A stretch of DNA of 64,000 nt, from contig JANQGE010000068.1 in NCBI GenBank assembly GCA_028277485.1, positions 1 through 64,000 on the forward strand, written 5' to 3'. The notes beneath the pieces were generated by a model that saw only the letters and a list, made by a program, of their open reading frames with translations, was not told the origin of the DNA and did no database searches. This document shows positions 13,201 to 23,468 of the stretch, piece after piece. Every line of letters starts with the position of its first letter. Positions within the stretch are counted from its first letter, which is position 1. The position numbers and the translations under genes were made by a program. The stretch is from Chlorobium sp. (lineage in GTDB: Bacteria; Bacteroidota; Chlorobiia; Chlorobiales; Chlorobiaceae).

Positions 13201-14691
13201 ATGGCGAAGATTCTCTATGAAGCGCTTACGTTTGATGATGTATTGCTCGTGCCGGCTTACTCGGCCGTTCTCCCCAAAGAAACAAACGTAACAACCCGTT
13301 TGACAAAGGATATTCAACTGAACATACCTCTGGTCAGCGCAGCAATGGACACCGTCACGGAATCGGAGTTAGCCATCGCTCTCGCCCGTTCCGGCGGCAT
13401 AGGGTTCATTCACAAGAACCTTACAGTCAAACAGCAGGCCTATGAGGTAGCAAGGGTTAAACGTTATGAAAGCGGCATCATACGCAACCCGATAACCCTT
13501 TATGAAAACGCTTCCATACAGGATGCTCTTGACTTGATGCAGAAACACTCCATTTCCGGCATCCCGATCATCGAAAAACCTTTGGGGCCTGACGATGCCT
13601 CGCTTAAACTCAAGGGAATTATCACGAACCGCGATCTGCGGTTCAAGCCTTCGCCGGAGCAGGAGATCTCAAGCATCATGACGAGCGAAAACCTCATCAC
13701 CGCAGACGAGAATATTGATCTTGAAGATGCCGAAGAGATTTTGCTTTCCAACAAAATTGAAAAACTGTTGATCACCGATGGGAACGGAAACCTGAAAGGC
13801 CTTATAACCTTCAAGGACATCCAGAAGAGAAAACTGTACCCTGACGCCTGCAAGGACGAACACGGCAGGCTTCGGGTAGGCGCGGCCGTAGGTATACGCA
13901 CCAACACCATTGACCACGTTGAAGCCCTTGTTGAAGCCGGTGTCGATGTTGTAGCAGTCGATACAGCACACGGGCACAGCAAGGCAGTCGGCGACATGGT
14001 TAAAACAATCAAGCACAGCTTCCCCGGCCTCCAAGTGGTTGCGGGCAACGTTGCGACGGCTGAAGCGGTAAGGGATCTTGTAACTGCAGGCGCCGATGCC
14101 GTAAAGGTCGGCATCGGACCGGGCAGCATCTGTACGACCCGGATTGTTGCCGGCGTCGGCATGCCGCAGCTTACAGCCATCATCAACTGTGCTGCGGAAG
14201 CGGCTAAAACCGGAACGCCCATCATTGCTGACGGAGGAATCAAATACAGCGGTGACATTGCCAAAGCGATCGCTGCGGGAGCCGATTCGGTAATGATTGG
14301 CAGTATCTTCGCCGGAACTGACGAAAGCCCGGGGGAAACGATCCTTTATGAGGGCAGACGTTTCAAGGCTTACAGGGGAATGGGCTCACTGGGAGCGATG
14401 TCGGAACCGGAAGGCAGCAGCGATCGCTATTTCCAGGATGCTTCGAGTGAAAGCAAAAAATACGTTCCGGAAGGTATCGAAGGCCGTATACCGGCAAAAG
14501 GAACGCTTGAAGAAGTTGTCTATCAGCTCATCGGCGGTCTGAAATCCTCCATGGGCTACTGCGGCGTCCGTTCTACGGATGAAATGAAAACCAACACCAG
14601 CTTCGTGCGCATCACCCAGGCCGGGCTAAGGGAGAGCCATCCCCATGATGTGATGATTACCAAGGAAGCGCCGAATTATTCGGTGACGTGA
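13201..14691 (+). CDS. guaB: IMP dehydrogenase
   Basis: 496 residues, full length. It oxidises IMP to XMP with NAD, the committed step of GMP synthesis. N-terminal TFDDVLLVPAYSAVLP and IPLVSAAMDTVTESE are classical; two CBS domains lie at about 95-210 (NPITLYENASIQDALDLMQK, then ITADENIDLEDAEEILL); the active-site loop GIGPGSICTTRIVAGVGMPQ holds the catalytic C311. It is monocistronic, pointing toward the bch genes, with no neighbour in the same direction. Confidence 0.98.
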   Translation: MAKILYEALTFDDVLLVPAYSAVLPKETNVTTRLTKDIQLNIPLVSAAMDTVTESELAIALARSGGIGFIHKNLTVKQQAYEVARVKRYESGIIRNPITLYENASIQDALDLMQKHSISGIPIIEKPLGPDDASLKLKGIITNRDLRFKPSPEQEISSIMTSENLITADENIDLEDAEEILLSNKIEKLLITDGNGNLKGLITFKDIQKRKLYPDACKDEHGRLRVGAAVGIRTNTIDHVEALVEAGVDVVAVDTAHGHSKAVGDMVKTIKHSFPGLQVVAGNVATAEAVRDLVTAGADAVKVGIGPGSICTTRIVAGVGMPQLTAIINCAAEAAKTGTPIIADGGIKYSGDIAKAIAAGADSVMIGSIFAGTDESPGETILYEGRRFKAYRGMGSLGAMSEPEGSSDRYFQDASSESKKYVPEGIEGRIPAKGTLEEVVYQLIGGLKSSMGYCGVRSTDEMKTNTSFVRITQAGLRESHPHDVMITKEAPNYSVT

Positions 14692-14716
14692 GGAGGGAAG
14701 AAGGCTGGATGGCCCC

Positions 14717-17700
14717 CTAATCCTCATCATGCATACCTTCGAGGCGATCTTCAAGATCCGCATAGATATCCTGCAGTTCCTCTATCGTTTCCTGATCGGC
14801 TTTCCACATTCCTCTTCCGTGAGCTTCAAGCATGCGCCCGACAATGTTCTTAATAGCCTGCGGGTTCACTTTTGCAAGACGTTCACGCATTTCGGGATCG
14901 AGAGCATAGGTTTCAGCGGTCTTCTTGTAGACCCAGTCATCAACACTCTTGGTCACTGCATCCCATCCAAGCATATAGGTAACCCTGTTGCTGATTTCCG
15001 AAGCCCCGCTGTGACCGTGCTTCAGCATTCCTTCAAACCATTTCGGGTTCAGAAGCTTTGAACGGTACTCGACCCTGAGCGACTTGTTGGCATCATCAAC
15101 TTTGATGTCGGAGGTGAAGGATTCAACATAGTTCAGCTTCACATCATTCATGCGGCTGTTTCGCTTGCGGGCGGCAAGCTGAAGAGAACCTGATGACGAA
15201 AAGTAATGGTCGATATCCGAGATACCGAACTCGGTTGAATCGACCTGATGAACAACACGGTCGACGGTACCAAACAAACTCTTGAGAATCTCGGTTTGTT
15301 TTTCCCCTTTCCTGCTGCCGCCATAGGCAGAACTGTTTCGGCGAAGAAACAGCTCATCCAGATCATCATCATTTTCCCAAGCGGAATCTTCAACCATGTC
15401 ATCGACATACGTACCATACGAACCGGGTGCCTGGGTGAACTGCCGAGATGTTGCACTTTCGAAATCAGCGCCTTCCGCCAGGGCTTGATCAACATGTTTT
15501 TTGATATAATTCATGTCATGAGGCTCATCGGCTTTTGCCGCTTCCTGCACGAGCCTGTCAAGCTGGTCCATGAGATTTCCGAAAGCATCTCTGAATATGG
15601 GGCTCAACTGCATAAGCACATCGATTCTCGGACGGCCAAGCTTCTCCAGCGGCACCAGTTGGTAGTGGCTGATCTTGCCCTGGGCATCGTAAGCCGGCTC
15701 AGCCCCGGCAAGCCTGATAACCACAGCGACAGCCTCGCCTTTCGTTTTAATGGTATCGAGTCCCCACAGCACTTGTGCAATTGTTTCAGGGTACTGGCCG
15801 TCGTTCTCTTCCAGATGCTTGTTGACAAGCATATCGGCGATCTTCATTCCCCGTTTGAAAGCCAGTTCGGAGGGAATCCGCCAAGGATCGATCGAATGAA
15901 TATTGCGTCCTGAAGGAAGAACGTTGACACCATCCCTGACAAGGTCTCCTCCGGGTCCTGAAGGAATGTACCGACCGTCAAGCACCCGGACAAGCGCGTC
16001 CATCTCTCCATGGTTGTCACCCAGGGCGTACAACAATTGCGCGCCTTCCTGTGTAAGCGTATCGACCATTTCCATGTACTCCGCCGGAAGATTCCGCCCG
16101 CCGGTAATGTCCTTAAAAACATCAGCCGGGCTCCTACGGTCAAACAGCACCTGCTGTATAAAATCCCTGCATGATTGGTCAACCCTTTCACGCAGGTCGA
16201 TAGCGTCACTCTCACCGCTTCTGGAGCGTTTTGCAAGCTCCTCATAGCTTGCATAATGACCGTTACCGGAATATTCCATAAACATGCCGGGCAGGCTTTT
16301 CCCGTTCTTTCCTCTGTTTTTCAGTGTTTCAGTTACGGTAACAAGCTGCGACTCGGCAGGGCTCGATTCGCCGAACACATGAAGCGAGCTGGAGATCAGG
16401 CGGTTCTCGAGTTCCAAAATGTAACTGTAGAGACGGCTGACATAATCTTCGAACGACTCTCCTTCCCTGCGGGGGCAATCATCGGTAAGGTTCAGCAGCT
16501 CGGCTTTCTGCATGATGGCCGTCTCAAGTTCATCCGCATCTTCCGACTTGTCGAGGCCCCGCTCACGGTAGTCGGTCAAGAAATCCTTGAGCGCCGGCAG
16601 TTCCTTGTAAAGACCTGCCCTTGATAGCGGCGGGACAACATGAGATACCATTGTGGCAAGCCCCCTGCGTTTAGCAATGGAAGACTCGCTTGGATTGTTG
16701 AGCGGATAGATATAGAAATGAGGTATATCCCCGAGAAGCGCATCCGGCCAGCAGTCACCGGTAAGGCCTGTCTGCAGCCCCGGCATCCATTCTACCGAAC
16801 CATGCATGCCTACATGAACAAGAGCGTGGGCCTTGAAATCCCTGCTGATCCAGCGGTAGAAAGAAATATACTGATGATGAGGGGTGTTGGATTTATCGAA
16901 CAAGAGCCTCATGGGATCACCCTGTACACCAAGGCGCGGCTGTACGCCTATGAAAATGTTGCCGAACTGTACGCCGCCGATAAACACCTCTTCTGTACCT
17001 ATCGGCACAATTTCGCCCGGAAAGCTTTGCCACCGCTCTTCGATACGTTCCCGCTCTCTTGATGTTGTCAGTTCGCGGTACTGATCACCGTTGATCTTCA
17101 TCGCTTCGGGCCTCGCATTCTGGTACTGGTAATCAGTCGCCTTGTCGAGAATTTTAAACAGCTCTTCAGGATTTGAGGGGAGTTCCCCTGTGTTGTAACC
17201 TTCTTTTTTAAGCCGCTGGAGAATGGCAAACAACGATTTCGGAACATCGAGCAGTGCGGCACTGGCCTTCTTCCCCAGCCCCGGAGGATAATCATATACA
17301 ACAAATGCAACTTTCTTCTCCCTGTTGGATTCGGCCCGAAGGCGAAACCAGTTTTGCGACAGACCAACCAAACGACCAATCCTTTCAGGTACTGTCTCGA
17401 TCTTGCCATCTTTCAGCGCGCCAAGCACAATCGGGCAGACAGCTCCATCCATTTCGGGGATGGAGTAGGTAAACGTGACCTGCATGGGCGAAACACCAAG
17501 TTCATGCCACGACTCGAAATCCTGGATCAGAAGAGGTTGCGAAACAATATAGGGGACATCAAGCTTTTTCATGATTTCGTCACGGGCTTCGGCCGCGGTA
17601 CCCGGTTTCGTAGAGCCTGCCGGCCCGCCGACAAGCCCAAACCCCATCATGTTCACCAGAAGGTCAAGTTTTTCCTTGACGAACCAGTCCCGGACAAGCA

Positions 17701-18532
17701 CATGCCCTTCAACTCCCATCACAAAAGCAGGCAATACATTGATACCTTTTTGCTCGAAGCCGCGGATTGTATTGTCGATATAGGTTTTTTCCTGAAGCAG
17801 ATGCTTGCGAAAAAACAGCAACCCTGCTTTCTGTCCCTTGCTGAAATTCCTGCCCTGCTTCTTTGACCAGCTCTTAAATGACTTGACATCCTTGAAATAT
17901 GCCGAAGCGTCCGGATGATACAGACCCATGTTCGGCACATCAACAATAGGACCGACAGTCAACGGTTCATTGCAGTATTCCCTGAGAATCAACCGGAACA
18001 TGTTGGCGATATTCTCGGGTGTAGGCTGCATCCAGTAGGAGTAGACAAGCAGCCAGTTCTTGAAATCCTTCGCTTTTTTCGGCACGAGAGGCAGGATCGT
18101 GCGCATGATTTTCATCAGCTTCATGTAACCGTACAGTGCATCTTCATCACGGCCCTTAACGAGCATTTTTGCAACTTTCTTTACTGATTCGGGCATCCCC
18201 CCGCCTTCACTGACCGCGTAGTTGCCGACTTTCGTCAATGCCATGGCGTCAGGCATTGACTCGAACACAAAAACCGTTTTGTCTTTGTTCGCAGCCATCT
18301 CAAGCTGCTCCTTGAACCAATCTACCTGCTCTTTGAACTGGATCATGCTCATAAACACGCAATCAGCCCCTGAAATAGCTTTTGCGGTTTCAGGATTCTG
18401 TTTCTCCAGGTCAATATCAGTCCATTGGGTAAGCTCGGCCTCGTTTTGCAGGAGATCGATGATTTTCTTCCAAAGATTGGTGTTGTATTGCTCAAGTCCG
18501 ACAATCGCGGTGATTTTTCGAAGCTGTGCCAT
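14717..18532 (-). CDS. bchT: magnesium chelatase large subunit, BchH family (likely BchT paralogue)
   Basis: 1271 residues, the normal BchH length. The porphyrin-binding subunit of Mg chelatase inserts Mg into protoporphyrin IX together with BchI and BchD. Visible family blocks: DUF3479-like N-terminus (KITAIVGLEQYNTNLWKKII), PPGLGKKASAALLDVPKSLF, FKAHALVHVGMHGSVEWMPG and DVLMQLSPIFRDAFGNLMDQ. Green sulfur bacteria carry three paralogues (BchH, BchS, BchT); in Chlorobaculum tepidum the one beside bchI-bchD is bchT, and that context is the reason for the name. The 171-base gap after bchD contains a terminator-like hairpin, so it may have its own promoter. Confidence 0.9.
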   Translation of the reverse strand: MAQLRKITAIVGLEQYNTNLWKKIIDLLQNEAELTQWTDIDLEKQNPETAKAISGADCVFMSMIQFKEQVDWFKEQLEMAANKDKTVFVFESMPDAMALTKVGNYAVSEGGGMPESVKKVAKMLVKGRDEDALYGYMKLMKIMRTILPLVPKKAKDFKNWLLVYSYWMQPTPENIANMFRLILREYCNEPLTVGPIVDVPNMGLYHPDASAYFKDVKSFKSWSKKQGRNFSKGQKAGLLFFRKHLLQEKTYIDNTIRGFEQKGINVLPAFVMGVEGHVLVRDWFVKEKLDLLVNMMGFGLVGGPAGSTKPGTAAEARDEIMKKLDVPYIVSQPLLIQDFESWHELGVSPMQVTFTYSIPEMDGAVCPIVLGALKDGKIETVPERIGRLVGLSQNWFRLRAESNREKKVAFVVYDYPPGLGKKASAALLDVPKSLFAILQRLKKEGYNTGELPSNPEELFKILDKATDYQYQNARPEAMKINGDQYRELTTSRERERIEERWQSFPGEIVPIGTEEVFIGGVQFGNIFIGVQPRLGVQGDPMRLLFDKSNTPHHQYISFYRWISRDFKAHALVHVGMHGSVEWMPGLQTGLTGDCWPDALLGDIPHFYIYPLNNPSESSIAKRRGLATMVSHVVPPLSRAGLYKELPALKDFLTDYRERGLDKSEDADELETAIMQKAELLNLTDDCPRREGESFEDYVSRLYSYILELENRLISSSLHVFGESSPAESQLVTVTETLKNRGKNGKSLPGMFMEYSGNGHYASYEELAKRSRSGESDAIDLRERVDQSCRDFIQQVLFDRRSPADVFKDITGGRNLPAEYMEMVDTLTQEGAQLLYALGDNHGEMDALVRVLDGRYIPSGPGGDLVRDGVNVLPSGRNIHSIDPWRIPSELAFKRGMKIADMLVNKHLEENDGQYPETIAQVLWGLDTIKTKGEAVAVVIRLAGAEPAYDAQGKISHYQLVPLEKLGRPRIDVLMQLSPIFRDAFGNLMDQLDRLVQEAAKADEPHDMNYIKKHVDQALAEGADFESATSRQFTQAPGSYGTYVDDMVEDSAWENDDDLDELFLRRNSSAYGGSRKGEKQTEILKSLFGTVDRVVHQVDSTEFGISDIDHYFSSSGSLQLAARKRNSRMNDVKLNYVESFTSDIKVDDANKSLRVEYRSKLLNPKWFEGMLKHGHSGASEISNRVTYMLGWDAVTKSVDDWVYKKTAETYALDPEMRERLAKVNPQAIKNIVGRMLEAHGRGMWKADQETIEELQDIYADLEDRLEGMHDED

Positions 18533-18645
18533 AACTGATCAATCAGGTAAAAAAATTAATTGGAAATACTGAAACCCAAACCGTATCACAAGCTGACACT
18601 TGTACTTAAGCCAGTATAAGTAAATTTATTGTAATAAATCAAAAA

Positions 18646-18676
18646 CCTCCCCTGTCATACAAAAGCAACGGGGAGG
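18646..18676 (-). terminator. terminator-like hairpin after bchD
   Basis: On the minus strand CCTCCCC, a 17-base loop, GGGGAGG, then TTTTTGA. It lies 28 bases after the bchD stop and before bchT, so it may lower read-through into bchT. The large loop makes it a moderate candidate. Confidence 0.5.
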
Positions 18677-18703
18677 ATTCCTGAGAACTCTGTATTCATG
18701 TGA

Positions 18704-20566
18704 TCAAGCGAGTGCGGCAAGCGCGATCTCTTCCGCTTTAGCGTTAGGCAGATAAAAGTACCGTCCGCCGAGTTTTTCAGCCAGTTTTGGCGCTTCCCCC
18801 CTCGACAAGTAGTTCATCTGGGTATCGATAACAACCGAAGCAATACCGTCGGCGAAGATAGATGCCGAAAGCGCCTCGATCTCCTCTTGTACTTCTTCTT
18901 TCGTAGGTTTGGGAACGTCCTGTTCATATAACGACTGAAGGCTGATATTACCGCGTCCATCCGTGATCAGAACAAACATGATTTGCGACACACCTTTGGT
19001 TCGTGCCTGTTTTGCTGTTTCCCATCCAAGAAAAAGTGCCGAAGCAAGCGGTGTCCCTCCCCCCGTCGGCAGCACATCAAGCTCCCGCTTGGCACGGTCA
19101 ACACTTTGTGAAGGAGGCAGCAAAAGCTGGGCTTCTTTTCCTCTGAAAGAAATAAGCGAAACCTGGTCACGATGCACGTAGGCACTTTCCAGCAGGTGCG
19201 CTACAGCGCCCTTTGCCTGCCGCATGCGGTTCAGAGCCATCGAGCCGGACGCGTCTACTATGAAAACGTAAAGGGTTCCGGATTTGTCACGGAACTTCTT
19301 GATCCTGACATCTTCCTTGTTGATAACGAGCGCTGTCCTAACCGCTCCAAACTTCTTTTTACGCTCTTTTCTGCGGCTTTCCTGCCAGGGTGCGGCTGAA
19401 ATCAGGGTAGGAATTATCGCTACCTTGCCGCTGCGCATTTCGCCTTCCTGGGCACGAACAAAGCGGCCGCGACGATTGTTGAGCGCTTCACCCCGGCTTC
19501 CGGACTTGCTTTTCCTTTTCGCAGCGAGAGAGATGTTCATGATGTTGTCCGGCAGTTCGGTCTCAACCGCCTCCATCATCAACTCCTCAATCATGTCCGG
19601 AGTCTCCTCCTGCTCATCCTGTTCATCGGGATCAGAGCTATCTTCGGGAGTCTCCTGTTCTTGATCTTCCGATTCCGGAGTATCCGGAGGCATCTCATCC
19701 TCGGGCGGCATCTCGTCCATAACCTCTTCTTCCTGCTGCGGCATGCGCGTCGCACGGGGAACCAGCACAAGTTTCAGGGCAAGCTTCAAGTCATCTTCGT
19801 CAACATCGGTACGCTGCGCCAGCGCAGCGCTGGCAAGTGCCGCCTTTATGGCGAAAATATCGACACGGTTCCCTTCAACCCCGAGGCTTATAGCGGATTG
19901 AATAAGCCCCTGCTTCTGCTCTCTGGTCATGGATACATGAGGAAGCTGCTCTTTCGCCGCTTCAATAAGCCCCCTCAGCATCTTCAGTTCATCCTCGGTA
20001 TCCTCGGCATCCGTCTTGCCGAGCACACAGTTGACGATGAGCTTGCGTGCCCTGTAATCATTCTGGGTTGTGAACGGAACAATCATCCCGACTCTGTCAA
20101 GAAGTCCCATACGGACGTCACCGTCCGAAGGATCATAGGTACCGATCAACATAAAATCAGCCGGATGCACTTCGCTGAGCCCTTCGCGCTCGACAAGCAC
20201 CTCTCCTCTCGACATGGCATCCATGACATGCGATACCGCGGAACTGTCCAGGAGGCTCAGGGAATCCACGTACAGTACCCCCTCGTGAGCTTTGGAAAGC
20301 ACACCGTGCTGAACAATACGCTCACCTTTGAGAAGTGTTGCTTCAAGGTCCACCCCTCCTATCAACCTGTCCTCAGTAATGTTCAGCGGAAGCTCGACAA
20401 AAGGCGTACCCTCGGGAAGAATATCTGCAAAAGCCCTGGCAAGCGTAGATTTGCCGGACCCTACAGCCGCAGGAATTACCACTCCGCCGAGGGAAGGATC
20501 GACCGCAAGGAGCATCAGCGCCTGCTTGGCCAGATCCATTCCTACAATGTTGGTAAAAGCTATCAT
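18704..20566 (-). CDS. bchD: magnesium chelatase subunit D
   Basis: 620 residues. N-terminal AAA+ domain (FTNIVGMDLAKQALMLLAVD, then VGSGKSTLARAFADILPEGT), an acidic Pro/Glu/Asp-rich linker at about 275-325 (EDEMPPDTPESEDQEQETPE), and a C-terminal von Willebrand A domain with the MIDAS motif VDASGSMALNR near residue 435. BchD bridges the BchI hexamer to BchH. It overlaps bchI by four bases (ATGA), so the two are translationally coupled. Confidence 0.96.
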   Translation of the reverse strand: MIAFTNIVGMDLAKQALMLLAVDPSLGGVVIPAAVGSGKSTLARAFADILPEGTPFVELPLNITEDRLIGGVDLEATLLKGERIVQHGVLSKAHEGVLYVDSLSLLDSSAVSHVMDAMSRGEVLVEREGLSEVHPADFMLIGTYDPSDGDVRMGLLDRVGMIVPFTTQNDYRARKLIVNCVLGKTDAEDTEDELKMLRGLIEAAKEQLPHVSMTREQKQGLIQSAISLGVEGNRVDIFAIKAALASAALAQRTDVDEDDLKLALKLVLVPRATRMPQQEEEVMDEMPPEDEMPPDTPESEDQEQETPEDSSDPDEQDEQEETPDMIEELMMEAVETELPDNIMNISLAAKRKSKSGSRGEALNNRRGRFVRAQEGEMRSGKVAIIPTLISAAPWQESRRKERKKKFGAVRTALVINKEDVRIKKFRDKSGTLYVFIVDASGSMALNRMRQAKGAVAHLLESAYVHRDQVSLISFRGKEAQLLLPPSQSVDRAKRELDVLPTGGGTPLASALFLGWETAKQARTKGVSQIMFVLITDGRGNISLQSLYEQDVPKPTKEEVQEEIEALSASIFADGIASVVIDTQMNYLSRGEAPKLAEKLGGRYFYLPNAKAEEIALAALA

Positions 20567-21717
20567 GACACTTCCTCTGCTTCTCCAAGTACCTTTGCAA
20601 GTTCACGTTCGATTTTTTCGCCCGGATCAAGAGTTTCCAGCGGGTCTTTACGCAGACGGTGACGCAAAGCAAGCCCCGCAATCTCGCGGACATGATCCAT
20701 AGTCACCTCTTTGTCTCCGTTGAACGCCGCGTAAGCATGAGCTGTTCTGGTAATTGTCAGCTCACCGCGATGACCGTCGATACCAAGCTGCATGCAAAGC
20801 CTTGCAACATCGGTAAGCACATCGTCGGACATGGTAACCTCGGGAAGCATCTCCTTGGCTTTAAGGATCTTTCTCTGCAGTTTCTTCTGTTCGCGGGACC
20901 ATTTTTTCAGGAATGCCTGCGGATCGTCGTCATAGTCATGACGCCTTTTCACGATCTCCACCCTTTTGCCGACGTCGGTGATGGTGATAATCCTGGCGTG
21001 CAGACCAAAACGATCAAGCAGCTGGGGCCTCAGCTCGCCCTCTTCAGGGTTACCTGACCCAACAAGTACAAAACGTGCGGGATGCCGGATACTGATGCCT
21101 TCACGTTCAACAACATTCCGGCCGCTGGCCGCAACGTCAAGCAGTACATCAACAAGGTGGTCGTCGAGAAGGTTTACCTCGTCAATATAAAGAAAGCCGC
21201 GATTGGACTGTGCAAGAAGTCCCGGCTCAAAAGCCTTTACGCCGCTGGTAAGGGCCTGTTCTATATCGATGGTGCCGCAAACACGGTCTTCGGTGGCACC
21301 GAGAGGAAGGTCGACAACAGGCACCGCAATATCTTCAACGGTCAGGTCTTCAGGAGTCAGTGCTTTAACGCCTCTCTTCGGCTTTTCTCCATCGAGGAAT
21401 TCCGAAACCGAACGGTTGTAAACATCATCTTTGACTCGCTCGATCATAGGCAGTACCTCCGCTAACGCTCGAACAGTAGTACTCTTACCGGTCCCCCTGT
21501 GACCCATGACAAGCACACCGCCAATCCTCGGATCGATAATATTGAGAATCAGGCTCAGTTTCATTTCATCCTGACCTACAATTGCCGTAAACGGAAAGGC
21601 TTGTCCTTGCTTCTTCTTTGTTCTCGCTTTTTTGGGGCCGGAAGCTTTGCGGACGACCGCATCCGCCTTGGCTTTCGTACTGGCTGTTTTCTTTGCAGCT
21701 GAAGCAGTTTGAGTCAT
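20563..21717 (-). CDS. bchI: magnesium chelatase ATPase subunit I
   Basis: 384 residues from ATG 21717; an upstream in-frame extension to 21744 is less likely. After a Lys/Ala-rich N-terminal extension comes the AAA+ core with Walker A GHRGTGKSTTVRALAEVLP, Walker B FLYIDEVNLLDDHLV, and the sensor region FVLVGSGNPEEGELRPQLLD. It forms the hexameric ATPase that drives Mg insertion. It leads a bchI-bchD(-bchT) operon, the core of bacteriochlorophyll synthesis. Confidence 0.97.
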   Translation of the reverse strand: MTQTASAAKKTASTKAKADAVVRKASGPKKARTKKKQGQAFPFTAIVGQDEMKLSLILNIIDPRIGGVLVMGHRGTGKSTTVRALAEVLPMIERVKDDVYNRSVSEFLDGEKPKRGVKALTPEDLTVEDIAVPVVDLPLGATEDRVCGTIDIEQALTSGVKAFEPGLLAQSNRGFLYIDEVNLLDDHLVDVLLDVAASGRNVVEREGISIRHPARFVLVGSGNPEEGELRPQLLDRFGLHARIITITDVGKRVEIVKRRHDYDDDPQAFLKKWSREQKKLQRKILKAKEMLPEVTMSDDVLTDVARLCMQLGIDGHRGELTITRTAHAYAAFNGDKEVTMDHVREIAGLALRHRLRKDPLETLDPGEKIERELAKVLGEAEEVS

Positions 21718-21877
21718 AATTGATGATTTGGTTAAACACCCCAACCCTGCACATTTACTACTGCGGGAAAAGGCTCTCTTAATTGAATAACGTTTACAAT
21801 TAAACCTTGAATTTATGCTTTTAGAAAGAGAATAGAAAATGCTTTACACCTCTATTCATTCCATTGCCCCGGTTTTT

Positions 21878-21905
21878 GGGAACCTCTAATTGTCGTGAGC
21901 GACTT
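21878..21905 (+). repeat. partial copy of the GGGCACCTCTAT element
   Basis: GGGAACCTCTAATTGTCGTG followed by AGCGAC matches the left end of the elements at 35275 and 61331; the rest has diverged or is lost. It lies in the 290-base gap upstream of bchI, which otherwise holds only AT-rich probable promoter sequence. Confidence 0.5.
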
Positions 21906-22010
21906 TGCGCGTTCGATACGACTTCCATGCTCCATTTCTCCGTACCAACGCTCACAAGGACACACACAGGAACATACCCCTATAATTCCCGAATCCCGGG
22001 TTCCAACTGC

Positions 22011-23414
22011 TTACAGCAGTGCGTTTTCTGCAGCCTCTTTTATCGATTCGGATAGCGTCGGGTGAGCGTGAATTGTTTCTACCAGTTGTTCAGCCGTTAC
22101 ATCGAGTTGTCGGGCAAGAGACAATTCTCCGATCAGTTCGACCGCTCCGCGGCCCAGCACATGCCCACCGAGAAACACCCCGGTTGCCGCATCAAACACC
22201 AGCTTCACAAAACCCTCCCTGAAGCCATAAGCATTTGCTTTTCCGGATGCTGCGAAAGGCGCGCGACCTATCTTCACACCGAAACCGTTCTTTTCGGCCT
22301 GCTTTTCCGTATACCCGACACCGGCAACCGAAGGCTCAACATAGACACATCGGGGAACTCTGGTCTCGTCAACTGCTGCAGGCTCCCGGCCAAGAATGGC
22401 TTTCACCGCGACTCCGGCTTCGGCTGACGCCTTGTGCGCAAGCAGCATACCGCCCCTGACATCGCCGATTGCAAAAATATTCCCGTTATCGGTGCGGCAC
22501 CGTTCATCGGTTTTTACAAAACCCCGTTCAACGGCAACACCGGCTCTTTCAAGTGCAAGCCCTTCCGTACTTCCCGTCACACCGACGGCAACAAGCATGC
22601 AGTCAACGTCCAACACCCGCTCACTGTCATCCGGCATCCTGACAACCGCCGTTACCCTGCCGTTCGAGACTTCGGCACTTTGTACGGCCGCTTCGTTGAT
22701 GATTTCAATTCCTTCCTTGACAAGCGAGCGCTTCAGAGCATCACCCACCTCCTCATCCTCTGAAGGCAGAATACGCGGCATAAGCTCCACAAGGGTAACT
22801 GCTGTGCCGGCGGCAGAATAATACCATGCCATCTCCACCCCTATAGCCCCTCCGCCAATGATAAGCATCTTGCGAGGCACATTCTGCATGGCGAGAGCCT
22901 CCCTGCTGGATATGATGGTTTTTCCGTCGAACTCGAGTCCCGGAAGCGTCCTTGCACGGCCGCCGGTCGCTATAATAACATACTCCGCCGTCACCGTTTC
23001 CCCGATTTTGCCGTCACGGCTGATTTCCAGGGTATGGGCATCGGCAAATGATGCCTCCCCGCATTTTACCGTTACATTGTGCTGTTTCAGACTGTATTCA
23101 ACGCCTTTGGAAACTGTGAGCACTACCTTCCGGCTTCTTTTTACAGCTTGGGCAACATCAGCCATGGAATCACCAATCCTGAACCCGAACGATGCTGCTT
23201 CATCCCCGAGACGGAAAATCTCGGCGCTTCTGAGCAACGCTTTAGTCGGGATACATCCCCAGTTTACACAAACGCCGCCGATAGCGCTTTTTTCCACCAT
23301 GCAGACACTCAGACCGGAACGGGCAGCCTTAATAGCCGCCTCAAACCCGCCCGGTCCCGATCCGATCACTACTACGTCAAAATCAAAAGCTCTCTCCACG
23401 GAATCCTTTGACAT
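22011..23414 (-). CDS. lpdA: dihydrolipoamide dehydrogenase
   Basis: 467 residues, standard length. FAD-binding GSGPGGFEAAIKAARSG, redox-active disulfide C49-VNWG-C54 (GGVCVNWGCIPTKALLRSAE), NAD-binding IGGGAIGVEMAWYYSAAGTA, FAD-contacting IFAIGDVRGGMLLAHKASAE, and the C-terminal HAHPTLSES with the catalytic His-Glu pair. It is the E3 flavoprotein of 2-oxoacid dehydrogenase and glycine cleavage complexes. No partner subunits are in the window. It is divergent from the pseudouridine synthase gene. Confidence 0.96.
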   Translation of the reverse strand: MSKDSVERAFDFDVVVIGSGPGGFEAAIKAARSGLSVCMVEKSAIGGVCVNWGCIPTKALLRSAEIFRLGDEAASFGFRIGDSMADVAQAVKRSRKVVLTVSKGVEYSLKQHNVTVKCGEASFADAHTLEISRDGKIGETVTAEYVIIATGGRARTLPGLEFDGKTIISSREALAMQNVPRKMLIIGGGAIGVEMAWYYSAAGTAVTLVELMPRILPSEDEEVGDALKRSLVKEGIEIINEAAVQSAEVSNGRVTAVVRMPDDSERVLDVDCMLVAVGVTGSTEGLALERAGVAVERGFVKTDERCRTDNGNIFAIGDVRGGMLLAHKASAEAGVAVKAILGREPAAVDETRVPRCVYVEPSVAGVGYTEKQAEKNGFGVKIGRAPFAASGKANAYGFREGFVKLVFDAATGVFLGGHVLGRGAVELIGELSLARQLDVTAEQLVETIHAHPTLSESIKEAAENALL

Positions 23415-23468
23415 ATGAAAAATTGCAGTTTTATATATATAAATAAGCTCCCATCCCGGTCGAAAAGA

